Below are positions 1 to 7,197 of a stretch of DNA of 10,870 nucleotides, one piece after another. The DNA lies in NCBI GenBank assembly GCA_017860085.1, contig JAFNAJ010000050.1:1-10870 (forward strand), in the 5' to 3' direction. Both the position numbers and the translations under genes were made by a program. Each line of letters opens with the position of its first letter. Within the stretch, counting starts at the first letter, position 1. The DNA comes from Acidobacteriota bacterium. GTDB taxonomy: Bacteria > Acidobacteriota > Vicinamibacteria > Vicinamibacterales > JAFNAJ01. The notes under the pieces are model-generated. The model saw nothing but the letters and a program-made list of their open reading frames with translations. It was not told the origin of the DNA and searched no databases.

Positions 1-2488
1 TCGTGTGGGCCTGCACCTGCGGGTGCCCCAGGGCCGCGGCGCGCACGTCGTCGTCGGTGGCGTCGGCCGGCACCGCGATCCGCGCACGCACCTTGCCATT
101 CACTTGCACCGGGAGGACGACCTCTTCCGCCCTGGCCACCTCGGCGGAGTACACGGGCCACCCGGCCGAGACGATTCCGCCCTGGTGCCCGAGCTGCTCC
201 CACAGCTCCTCGGCCATGTGCGGGGCAAACGGCGCGAGCAGCCGGACCAGCGCCTCGACCGCCTCCCGGAGCACGATGCGCGTCTCGCTGCGGTCCACGA
301 CCAAGGGCGTATCGACATCGGCGCGCCGACCGGTCCGCACGCTTCCGGTGCGTTCGCCATACACGTAGAGCTCGTTCACCAGCTCCATGAGCGCGGAGAT
401 CGCCGTGTTGAGGTGGACCCGGGGATAGAGGTCGGTCGTCACGCGCCGGATGGTCTCGTGCACCTTCCGCCGCATCGCCCGGTCGGCGTCGTCGAGCGCC
501 GGGCCGGCGTCTGGCGATGGGAGATCGTGCCGGCGATGCAGCGTGTCGCACAACGGATCGACGAAACGCCACAAGCGTGCCAGGAATCTGAAGCTTCCCT
601 CCAACCCGGCATCGGTCCACTCCACCTCCTTCTCGGGAGGCGCGACGAACATGACGTACAGCCGGAGCGCGTCGGCACCGTATCGCTCGATCATCTCGTC
701 GGGATCGACGACGTTGCCCTTCGACTTGGACATCACGGCGCCGTCCTTGAGCACCATGCCCTGTGTGAGCAGGCGCGAGAACGGCTCGTCGTGTTCGACC
801 ATGCCGAGGTCGCGGAAGACGCGTGCGAAGAAGCGTGAGTAGATCAGGTGGAGGATGGCGTGCTCGACGCCACCGCTGTAGAAATCCACCGGCGCCCAGT
901 AGCGAACCTTGGCGGGGTCGAACGCCGCCTCCGTGTTGTGCGGGTCGCAGTACCGGTAGAAATACCAGGACGAGTCCACGAACGTGTCCATCGTGTCGGT
1001 CTCGCGCCGGGCGGGCCCGCCGCACGTCGGACACGGCACGTCGACGAACTCGGCCAACTGGGCCAGCGGCGAATCGCCGCGCCCCGAGAACTCCGCGATC
1101 CTGGGCAGGACGACCGGCAGGTCGCCATCCGGCACTGGCACGATCCCGCACTGCCCGCAGTAGATCATCGGGATGGGCGTGCCCCAGTAGCGCTGGCGCG
1201 AGATGCCCCAGTCCTTGAGCCGGAAATGCACGCTGCGGCGACCGAACCCCTCGCGCTCGGCGACGTCAGCCATCGCTTCCCACCCGTCGTGCGATGACAT
1301 CCCGGAATAAGGGCCCGAGTCGACCAGGACGCCGGAGTCGACGAACGCCGACTCCGGTGCGCTCGACGAACGCTCACCGCCGTCGGGCTGGACGACCACC
1401 TGGATCGGAAGGCCGTACTTCTTGGCGAACTCGAAATCCCGCTGATCGTGGGCCGGCACTGCCATCACGGCCCCCGTGCCGTACTCGGCCAGCACGAAGT
1501 TGGCCACCCAGATCGGCACCGGCCGCCGGGTGAACGGATTGATCGCGAGACGCCCGGTGTCGAACCCTTCCTTTTCGACCTCCCCGGACATTCGGGCCAG
1601 TCGATCCTGGGCCTTGAACCGATCGAGGCTCGCCGTGAACGTGGACGTCCCGCCCGACTCGCGGACGAACTGGTCGACCAGTTCGTGCTCGGGGGCCAAC
1701 AGGACGAAGGTGGCTCCGTAGATCGTGTCAATGCGTGTGGTGAACACCTCGATGGGACGCCCTGGATGGCCCGACGCGTCCAGCAGCGGGAACTGGACGC
1801 GCGCCCCTTCGGAGCGCCCAATCCAGTTCCTTTGCATGGTCAGGACCTTTTCCGGCCAGTCGGCGAGATCGTCGATGGCCCCGAGCAACTCGTCGCCGTA
1901 CTCGGTGATCTTGAAGAACCACTGCTCGAGGTCACGCAGGGTCACCGGCGTGCCACACCGCCAGCACCCGCCGTCGACCACTTGCTCGTTGGCGAGCACG
2001 GTCTGGCAGCTCGTGCACCAGTTGACGCTCGACCGCTTCCGGTAGGCCAGCCCGCGCTCGAACATCCGGATGAACAGCCACTGGTTCCAGTGGTAGTACT
2101 CGGGGTCGCACGTCGCCAGCTCGCGTCCCCAGGCGTAGCTGATCCCGAGGCGCTGCAGCTGACCCTTCATGTGCGCGATGTTCTCGCGCGTCCAGGTCTC
2201 CGGATGGAGGCGGTTCTTGATCGCCGCGTTCTCGGCCGGCAACCCGAAGGCGTCCCACCCGAACGGGTGGAGCACGTTGAACCCCTGGGCCCGCTTCATC
2301 CGCGCTACCACGTCGCCGATCATGTAATTGCGAACGTGTCCGACGTGCGCGTGCCCCGATGGGTAGGCGAACATCACGAGGCAGTAGAACTTCGGACGCG
2401 ACCGATCCTCGGTCACCTCGAAGGCGCCGGTGTCGGCCCAGCGCTGCTGCCACTTCCGTTGGATGTGCTGAGGACTGAAGTCGGCCAC
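1..2488 (-). CDS. leuS: Leucyl-tRNA synthetase, 3' end cut by window edge
   Basis: Class I aminoacyl-tRNA synthetase that charges tRNA-Leu with leucine in the cytoplasm. The frame is open for 829 codons with no internal stop and leaves the window near its end; the last visible part (VNGKVRARIAVPADA) is the LeuRS C-terminal domain, so about 20-30 residues are missing. Visible landmarks are the HIGH-type motif HVGH at residues 48-51, a zinc-type pair CTSC (158-161) and CWRC (175-178), the editing-domain segment TTRIDT (250-255), MAVPAHDQRD (342-351) with the conserved editing Asp351, a second cysteine pair CGQC (444-447) and CPTC (486-489), and the KMSKS-type loop VMSKSKGN (585-592). The start is GTG at 2488, giving the usual N-terminus MADFSPQHIQRKW. 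An in-frame GTG at 2539 would add 17 non-conserved residues, and a stop lies just above it at 2540-2542. The Shine-Dalgarno is weak. Identity is secure from the motifs and end-to-end family resemblance. Confidence 0.97.
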   Translation of the reverse strand, partial: MADFSPQHIQRKWQQRWADTGAFEVTEDRSRPKFYCLVMFAYPSGHAHVGHVRNYMIGDVVARMKRAQGFNVLHPFGWDAFGLPAENAAIKNRLHPETWTRENIAHMKGQLQRLGISYAWGRELATCDPEYYHWNQWLFIRMFERGLAYRKRSSVNWCTSCQTVLANEQVVDGGCWRCGTPVTLRDLEQWFFKITEYGDELLGAIDDLADWPEKVLTMQRNWIGRSEGARVQFPLLDASGHPGRPIEVFTTRIDTIYGATFVLLAPEHELVDQFVRESGGTSTFTASLDRFKAQDRLARMSGEVEKEGFDTGRLAINPFTRRPVPIWVANFVLAEYGTGAVMAVPAHDQRDFEFAKKYGLPIQVVVQPDGGERSSSAPESAFVDSGVLVDSGPYSGMSSHDGWEAMADVAEREGFGRRSVHFRLKDWGISRQRYWGTPIPMIYCGQCGIVPVPDGDLPVVLPRIAEFSGRGDSPLAQLAEFVDVPCPTCGGPARRETDTMDTFVDSSWYFYRYCDPHNTEAAFDPAKVRYWAPVDFYSGGVEHAILHLIYSRFFARVFRDLGMVEHDEPFSRLLTQGMVLKDGAVMSKSKGNVVDPDEMIERYGADALRLYVMFVAPPEKEVEWTDAGLEGSFRFLARLWRFVDPLCDTLHRRHDLPSPDAGPALDDADRAMRRKVHETIRRVTTDLYPRVHLNTAISALMELVNELYVYGERTGSVRTGRRADVDTPLVVDRSETRIVLREAVEALVRLLAPFAPHMAEELWEQLGHQGGIVSAGWPVYSAEVARAEEVVLPVQVNGKVRARIAVPADATDDDVRAAALGHPQVQAHT

Positions 2489-2579
2489 GGTGTCGTGTCT
2501 TCGGCCCCGCCGCGAGTCCCGTGTCGGCGCGCTGGCCACTCACCGAAGCCCGAACCAGGCGGCGGATCGCCTACTCATG

Positions 2580-2598
2580 TCCGGCGCCAAGCGCCGGA
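2580..2598 (-). other. Intergenic hairpin between deacetylase gene and leuS
   Basis: A perfect 8-bp inverted repeat (TCCGGCGC, loop CAA, GCGCCGGA) begins 8 bases past the deacetylase stop codon, in the 117-base spacer before leuS. No T-run follows on either strand, so it is not a canonical intrinsic terminator. It could be a Rho-associated or RNA-stabilising 3' structure, or attenuate read-through into leuS. The rest of the spacer shows no T-box leader and no convincing promoter. Confidence 0.45.
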
Positions 2599-2605
2599 AC
2601 CGCCA

Positions 2606-3628
2606 TTATAGCGTAGGCCAATACGGCGCCTGCACCGCTCGCAGAGCGGCCAGGGCCTCGCGCGCCCGCGACGTATCGCCCTGAACTGGCGTCACCGGTC
2701 GCGGCGCCGTCGCGATCGTTTCGAGCGTCACCTCGAGCCCGTCGCCAAGTGCCGGCAGATCGTAGCCGCCCTCGGTCACCACGACGAGGCGGCCCGCGCA
2801 CGTCTCGACTGCCAGGCTCCAGAGTCTTGCCATCACCGCGCCGAACCCCTCGGTCGACACCCGCATGCCGGCCAGCGGGTCTCGATGGTGGGCGTCGTAG
2901 CCGGCGGAGACGATCACCAGTTCGGGCCCGAATGCCTCGAGGACCGGAACAACGACTGATGCGAGCGCGAGATCGTAATCCGCGTCCGTGGCACCCGCCT
3001 CGAGCGGGATGTTCACCGTGGTCCCCGACCCGGCTCCCCTGCCGATCTCCGCGACGCCACCGGTCCCGGGGTAGTAGGGATACTGGTGCAGCGAGACGTA
3101 GAGCACCGCAGGATCCTCGTAGTACGCCCACTGCGTGCCGTTTCCGTGGTGCACGTCGATGTCGACAATGGCCACGCGTGCCACGCCCGACTGACGGGCG
3201 CGCGCCGCCGCGACGGCAACGTTGTTGAACAGACAGAACCCCATGGCGCGGTCGCGCTCGGCATGATGCCCGGGTGGCCGCACGAAGGCTGCCGTTGGAT
3301 GGTTGCCGGCGACCGCGAGGTCGGCGGCAAGGCACGCCGCCCCTGCCGCCAGCAACGCCACGTGATGGCTGTGGGGCGAGGTGACGGTGTCCGGGTCGAG
3401 CGTGACAGACCGGCCGGCGGCGCCAGCCAGGGCCTCGAGGTAGCGGGCGTCGTGCACGCGCCGCAGGTCGTCGTGCCCGGCCGGCGCCGGCTCGACCACC
3501 CTGGCGCCGCGTCCGGACCATCGTCGCGCCACCTCGTCGAAGACCGCCGCGCGCGCCACGCGCTCGGGGTGGCCTGCCGGCGTCACGTGATCCGCAAAAC
3601 GCGGGGACGAGACAATGACGAGGGCCAT
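2606..3628 (-). CDS. Histone deacetylase-family zinc deacetylase (AcuC/HDAC-like)
   Basis: A 340-residue member of the arginase/deacetylase-fold HDAC superfamily, which removes acyl groups from acetyl-lysine, acetylpolyamines or related amides using a catalytic zinc. All catalytic elements are visible: RPPGHHAERDRAMGFCLFNN with the catalytic His pair 121-122, DIDVHHGNGTQ with predicted zinc ligands Asp158 and His160, SAGYDAHHRDP with the third ligand Asp245, and EGGYD with the transition-state tyrosine Tyr289. The N-terminal HPER (20-23) and RVHDARYLE (57-65) are also typical. Length is normal for bacterial class II-like members, so it should be active. The start is ATG at 3628, without a clear Shine-Dalgarno, 34 bases after the acyltransferase stop, which suggests co-transcription. 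No signal peptide is seen, so it is cytoplasmic. The substrate cannot be read from sequence: the place behind an ETF module makes an AcuC-like role on acylated metabolic enzymes possible, and acetylpolyamine amidohydrolase is the main alternative. Confidence 0.93.
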   Translation of the reverse strand: MALVIVSSPRFADHVTPAGHPERVARAAVFDEVARRWSGRGARVVEPAPAGHDDLRRVHDARYLEALAGAAGRSVTLDPDTVTSPHSHHVALLAAGAACLAADLAVAGNHPTAAFVRPPGHHAERDRAMGFCLFNNVAVAAARARQSGVARVAIVDIDVHHGNGTQWAYYEDPAVLYVSLHQYPYYPGTGGVAEIGRGAGSGTTVNIPLEAGATDADYDLALASVVVPVLEAFGPELVIVSAGYDAHHRDPLAGMRVSTEGFGAVMARLWSLAVETCAGRLVVVTEGGYDLPALGDGLEVTLETIATAPRPVTPVQGDTSRAREALAALRAVQAPYWPTL

Positions 3629-3662
3629 CAGGTGGGCAGCATAGCCCCACCGCGGCCGCGCT

Positions 3663-4346
3663 TCAAGGCGAGTCGGCGAGCCCGCGCGCGTGTGTCACCA
3701 GCGCAAGCAGGGTGCGCTCGAGCGTGAGGCGTGCCTGCTCCAGGCCCGCCTCGTCGGCGTCAGCCGGGACGTACTGCGGCGGCGCGATACAGAGGGTCAC
3801 GCGCGTGAACGGCTTGGGAATCTGCGTGCGATCCCAGCTGCGCGCCTCCCAGAACCGACGCGCCTCCGCGTGAAACGGAACGATGGGGCACCCCGACGCC
3901 CTGGCGAGCCAGACGGCGCCTGGCTGGACCTTGAGTGCCGGCCCTCGCGGACCGTCCACGGTGAAGGCCGTCGACCGCCCTTGCGCCATGTCGCGCCTGA
4001 GCTGCACTAGCGCCCGCACGGCGCCGCGCGAGGTCGAGCCGCGCGCGGTCCCAAACCCGAAGCGCTCGATGATGCGGGCAATCCATTCGCCGTCGAAGTT
4101 CTCGCTGGTGATGACCACGATGCCGCGGTCGCGGAAGTAGACCGTCCCGGGCAGGATGCGCCCGTGCCAGAACGCAATGATGGGCGCGTGCCCGGCCCGT
4201 TCGACAGCCTCGAGGTGCTCGCGCCCCTCGACCTGCCACCGGTACGTGCGTCCCAACGCTTCGATCAGGGGGTACCCGACCGCGGCGATCGCCGCGGCCT
4301 GGAACCGACGGCTACGCGACTGGCGCCAGTCGGCCGGTGCACTCAC
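3663..4346 (-). CDS. DUF374 lysophospholipid acyltransferase-family protein
   Basis: A 227-residue protein of the LPLAT superfamily, DUF374 branch, expected to move an acyl chain onto a lipid acceptor at the inner membrane. Recognisable blocks are AFWHGRILPG (58-67, likely catalytic His61 in the HGR motif), TSENFDGE (80-87), ARGSTSRGAVRAL (101-113) and FTVDGPRGPAL (128-138), followed by the PIVPFHAEA strand (154-162). A short hydrophobic stretch at residues 15-32 may anchor it. DUF374 proteins include LpxJ, a lipid A secondary acyltransferase of Helicobacter and Campylobacter, so a lipid A late acylation role is plausible but unproven; general phospholipid acylation is the alternative. The start is GTG at 4346, whose GTGA overlaps the stop codon of the upstream iron-sulfur protein, so translation is likely coupled. 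There is no alternative start until Met120. An 18-bp perfect palindrome lies inside the 5' coding region. Confidence 0.87.
   Translation of the reverse strand: MSAPADWRQSRSRRFQAAAIAAVGYPLIEALGRTYRWQVEGREHLEAVERAGHAPIIAFWHGRILPGTVYFRDRGIVVITSENFDGEWIARIIERFGFGTARGSTSRGAVRALVQLRRDMAQGRSTAFTVDGPRGPALKVQPGAVWLARASGCPIVPFHAEARRFWEARSWDRTQIPKPFTRVTLCIAPPQYVPADADEAGLEQARLTLERTLLALVTHARGLADSP
4280..4297. repeat. 18-bp perfect palindrome inside acyltransferase gene
   Basis: CCGCGGCGATCGCCGCGG reads the same on both strands and has the octamer GCGATCGC at its centre. It lies in the codons for the alanine-rich stretch around residues 17-23 of the acyltransferase (AAAIAAV). The base pattern can arise from GC-rich alanine codons alone, so no function is claimed. 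Confidence 0.6.
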
Positions 4347-6199
4347 GCGCTGGTGCCCGCCTGCTGACCACCAGCCCCCGGCACCGTGGCCTTTAGCCTG
4401 CCGTCAACGAACGTGAGCAGATCGACCATCTCGACCTGGGCATTCGCGCTGGCCTGTGCCCCCTTCAGCATGATCGAACAGAACGGGCAGGCCATGACCA
4501 CCGTGCCGGCGCCGGTCGCCTGCAGTTGCTCGAACCGCTCCTGGCTGATGCGCTTGCCGGGCTCGTGCTCCTCGAACAGGAGCCCACCGCCGGCGCCGCA
4601 ACAGAACGGGTTCTCGCGGTTTCGCACGGGCTCGACCACCTCGGCCCCCACGCGCGCGAGCAACTGCCGCGGTTCCTCGTGTCGCCCGGCGTAGCGCCCC
4701 AGGTAGCAGGGGTCGTGGTACGTCACCCGGCCATTGGCCGGGAGCTGAACGTCGCGCAGCAGCTCGGCCACCAGAACGGACGAATGCACGATGTCGCACT
4801 CGAAACCCATCATCCGGTAGTCGTGTCCGATGGTCTTCAAGCAGTGCGGGCACGACGTGATGATCTTCCTGACGCCGGCGGCCTTGAAGTCCTCGATGTT
4901 CTGCCCCGCCAGTTCCTGGAACATGTACTCGTTGCCCGTTCGCTTCGCCACGTCGCCCGTGCACCGCTCCTTGGCCAGGACCCCGAAGGTCGTGCCCTTC
5001 GAGCGGAGGATGTCGAACAGGGCCCGCAGCGATCGCTGGAAGTCGGCCTCAAACGCGCCGGCGCAGCCGAGCCACACCAAATACTCGTGTTTCGCCGGGT
5101 CGAACGTCTCGAGCCCTGCCGAGGTGACGAACTTCTGACGCTGATCGTACAGGAGTCCCCAGATGTTCCCACGGCGCTCGAGGTTCGTGTAGACCGGCCC
5201 GAGGTACTCCGCCGCCTCACCGTTCGAGGCGAGGCCCCGTCTGGCCCCGATGATCACCGGCAGATGCTCCACCCCGACGGGGCACTGGTTCTCGCAGGCG
5301 CCGCAGGTCGTGCACTGCCACAGCACGCCTTCGTCGTAGACCTGGGCGAGCGGACGATCGAGTTGACCGGCGAGCAGGGCATCCTCGTTCTGCAGAATCA
5401 ACCGCTTGGGGTTCAGCGGCTTGCCGGTGGCGTAGGCCGGGCAGTTCTCCTGGCAGCGCCCGCACTCGACGCAGGTGAAGGCGTCGAGCACCTGCTTCGA
5501 CGGCAGGTCCTTGAGCTGCTCGAGGCCCACTTCCTCCTTCTCGAAGTCGAGGTTGGGCAGGGTGGCGAGCACCGGCGACTTGAGGAAGACGGTCGCGGGC
5601 GAGAGCAGCAGGTGCAGGTGCTTCGAGTTCGGAATCAGGGCGAGGAAGACGAGGATCACCAGCATGTGAACCCACCAGTTCACGCGCTGGACTGCCCCTG
5701 GCTCGAGCCGGAAATCGAGCAGGAAGGTGATCATCAGTGTCGCGATGAAGAAGCCGATGAGAATCGATTCCTTCGAGACCGTCGCCCCAAGGGCGGGTGG
5801 TCTGACAATGCCGCGACGGATGATCAGGAAGACGATGCCGCCGAGCACCGCCAGGCAGAACGGCACGAGCAGCAGCTTGTAGGCGTGGAACCAGGCCGCC
5901 CCCGTCAGGTTGACGATGCCCAACCCGTAGAGCATCTCGACGAGGGTGTAGACACCAAACGCGCAGAACCCCCAGAACACGAACAGGTGCGCCGTGCCGA
6001 CCCAGGGTTTGGCGCGGATGACCCGTCCCTGGAAGACGACATCGACGAGGAACCGCCGGACGCGGAACGGCAGGTCGTCGAGCGAGAAGTTGTTGGGTGC
6101 GCCCCGGATGAGTCGAACGCGGGTGGCCAGCTGCTTGGCGAACCACGCCATCAGGGCAGCGAAAACCAGCCAGAAGACGAGGATTTCGACTCCGCGCAT
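4343..6199 (-). CDS. Membrane iron-sulfur ETF:menaquinone oxidoreductase (EMO/EtfD type)
   Basis: A 618-residue protein that should carry electrons from reduced EtfAB to the menaquinone pool. The N-terminal part (about 1-210) has several membrane segments and resembles the NarI-like cytochrome b domain. His71, His105, His178, His194 and His196 lie in or beside these segments and are candidate heme b ligands. Next come two [4Fe-4S] ferredoxin motifs, CVECGRCQENCP (Cys243/246/249/253) and CTTCGACENQCP (Cys296/299/302/306). Two HdrB-type CCG domains follow: the first has Cys379, Cys413 (ERCTGD) and Cys450/453, the second Cys498, FCCGAGGG at 532-539 and Cys571/574. This architecture matches EMO of syntrophs and Geobacter and mycobacterial EtfD, which serve beta-oxidation. 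ATG 6199 was chosen because GGGGGAG stands 6 bases upstream and membrane sequence starts at once; extending to 6463 would overlap etfA with low-complexity residues. It lies 29 bases after etfA. It could also serve another flavoprotein donor, but etfBA adjacency favours ETF. Confidence 0.92.
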   Translation of the reverse strand: MRGVEILVFWLVFAALMAWFAKQLATRVRLIRGAPNNFSLDDLPFRVRRFLVDVVFQGRVIRAKPWVGTAHLFVFWGFCAFGVYTLVEMLYGLGIVNLTGAAWFHAYKLLLVPFCLAVLGGIVFLIIRRGIVRPPALGATVSKESILIGFFIATLMITFLLDFRLEPGAVQRVNWWVHMLVILVFLALIPNSKHLHLLLSPATVFLKSPVLATLPNLDFEKEEVGLEQLKDLPSKQVLDAFTCVECGRCQENCPAYATGKPLNPKRLILQNEDALLAGQLDRPLAQVYDEGVLWQCTTCGACENQCPVGVEHLPVIIGARRGLASNGEAAEYLGPVYTNLERRGNIWGLLYDQRQKFVTSAGLETFDPAKHEYLVWLGCAGAFEADFQRSLRALFDILRSKGTTFGVLAKERCTGDVAKRTGNEYMFQELAGQNIEDFKAAGVRKIITSCPHCLKTIGHDYRMMGFECDIVHSSVLVAELLRDVQLPANGRVTYHDPCYLGRYAGRHEEPRQLLARVGAEVVEPVRNRENPFCCGAGGGLLFEEHEPGKRISQERFEQLQATGAGTVVMACPFCSIMLKGAQASANAQVEMVDLLTFVDGRLKATVPGAGGQQAGTSA

Positions 6200-6228
6200 G
6201 GGTCTCCCCCGGGGGCGCAGCCGACCGG

Positions 6229-7188
6229 CTATTCCTTCAGGGCGCTGATGATCGCTGGCACGATCTCGAACAGATCGCCGGTGATCCCGTAGTCGGCAAT
6301 CTCGAAGATCGGCGCCTCGGCGTCCTTGTTGATGGCCACGATGGTCCGTGCACCCTTCATCCCGACCACGTGCTGGATCGCCCCCGAGATGCCGAGCGCC
6401 AGATACAGCTTGGGCGCGACGGTCTGACCCGAGCTGCCCACCTGGCGTTCCATCGGCAGCCACCCCGCGTCGCAGATCGGGCGCGAAGCGGCCAGCTCGG
6501 CCGACAGGGCCGTCGCGAGGTCCTGGGCGATGGGAATGTGCTCGGGCCCCTTGATGCCGCGTCCCACGGACACGATCCGCTCCGCCTGCGTGAGGTCCAC
6601 CGCCTGCTTGGCCTCGCGGAACGGCGCCTCAGGCTTCTGTCGCACCGAGGTCGGGTCGACCGTCGCGGCCACCTGCCGCAGCGGCGCGGGCGCGCTTCCC
6701 CGATTGACCTGGTCGACCTTGAACGCGCCCACCTGGAACGACACGAGGTGCGGTGCCGGCCCCTCGGCCACCAGGTCCGCATACAACTTCGCCTGGAACA
6801 TCGGCCTCGCGAACGCGAACCCGCCGTCGTGAGGCTTCACGGCCACGACGTCGGTGATGATCGCGCGATCGAGGGCCGCGGCCAGCCGAGGCGCGAAATC
6901 ACGCGTCTGGTAGGTGTGTGTGAAGAAAACGTGCGACGGCTGCTCGGCCCTGATGAGGGCCGCCAGCGCCTGCACGAACCCGTCGGCCGTGTAGGCCGCC
7001 AGCGCCCCATGCTCGACCTGCAGCACCTCGGTCACGGATGCGCCGGCGAGCTCGGCCGCCGCGTCGCCCACCTGGCCGCCCAGCACGGCGACCTTCACCG
7101 GCTGGCCCGACTGCTGGGCGGCCACGATGGGCTCCCAGCTCGCCCGGTTCAGCTTGCCTTCCCGTTGTTCAGCGATGACGAGAATCAT
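6229..7188 (-). CDS. etfA: Electron transfer flavoprotein alpha subunit
   Basis: A 319-residue FAD-carrying subunit of the cytoplasmic EtfAB heterodimer, which accepts electrons from acyl-CoA dehydrogenases and passes them to a membrane quinone reductase. The N-terminal ETF domain covers about 1-190. The C-terminal FAD domain shows the family signature: RPICDAGWLPMERQVGSSGQTV (236-257), LYLALGISGAIQHVVGM (261-277) and AINKDAEAPIFEIADYGITGD (285-305). These segments bind FAD and define the alpha subunit. Length is normal. The start is ATG at 7188, nine bases after the etfB stop. AGGA overlapping that stop codon (TAGGA) serves as Shine-Dalgarno, which implies tight coupling to etfB. The electron acceptor is most likely the iron-sulfur membrane protein encoded next. 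The alpha subunit of a nitrogen-fixation or bifurcating ETF (FixB) is less likely, because no FixC or FixX neighbour is seen. Confidence 0.97.
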   Translation of the reverse strand: MILVIAEQREGKLNRASWEPIVAAQQSGQPVKVAVLGGQVGDAAAELAGASVTEVLQVEHGALAAYTADGFVQALAALIRAEQPSHVFFTHTYQTRDFAPRLAAALDRAIITDVVAVKPHDGGFAFARPMFQAKLYADLVAEGPAPHLVSFQVGAFKVDQVNRGSAPAPLRQVAATVDPTSVRQKPEAPFREAKQAVDLTQAERIVSVGRGIKGPEHIPIAQDLATALSAELAASRPICDAGWLPMERQVGSSGQTVAPKLYLALGISGAIQHVVGMKGARTIVAINKDAEAPIFEIADYGITGDLFEIVPAIISALKE

Positions 7189-7197
7189 AGGCCTGTC

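Noticed and set aside
47..58. GTC/CGT triplet run near the left edge
   Set aside because: It encodes a short Asp run (ATDDDV) in the LeuRS C-terminal domain, which is normal for the family; too short to be a repeat element.
711..736. KMSKS motif of LeuRS reads VMSKS, a possible inactivating change
   Set aside because: The same VMSKSKGN form occurs in the well-studied Thermus thermophilus LeuRS, and all other catalytic motifs are intact.
2489..2605. T-box or leader peptide controlling leuS
   Set aside because: No T-box sequence, no leucine-rich short frame and no intrinsic terminator with a T-run were seen.
1448..2611. Plus-strand open frame of nearly 1.2 kb opposite leuS
   Set aside because: The minus strand here encodes the LeuRS catalytic and editing domains without a break; the plus-strand product has no recognisable motif.
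2571..3650. Minus-strand open frame slightly longer than the deacetylase gene, in another frame
   Set aside because: The product is Arg/Gly-rich low complexity, while the overlapping frame carries every HDAC catalytic motif.
4961..4963. First CCG domain of the EMO-type protein has a single cysteine (ERCTGD) where CCG is expected
   Set aside because: A single cysteine followed by x-Gly-Asp is, to my recollection, usual in this family's first CCG domain, so it is not evidence of loss.
4526..6292. Very long open frame on the plus strand opposite the EMO-type gene and end of etfA
   Set aside because: Its product is low-complexity and rich in Arg, Glu and His with no domain; it mirrors the codon bias of the GC-rich minus-strand genes.
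6200..6463. 88-residue N-terminal extension of the EMO-type protein
   Set aside because: It would overlap the end of etfA in another frame, is charged low complexity, and the inner ATG has a good ribosome site.
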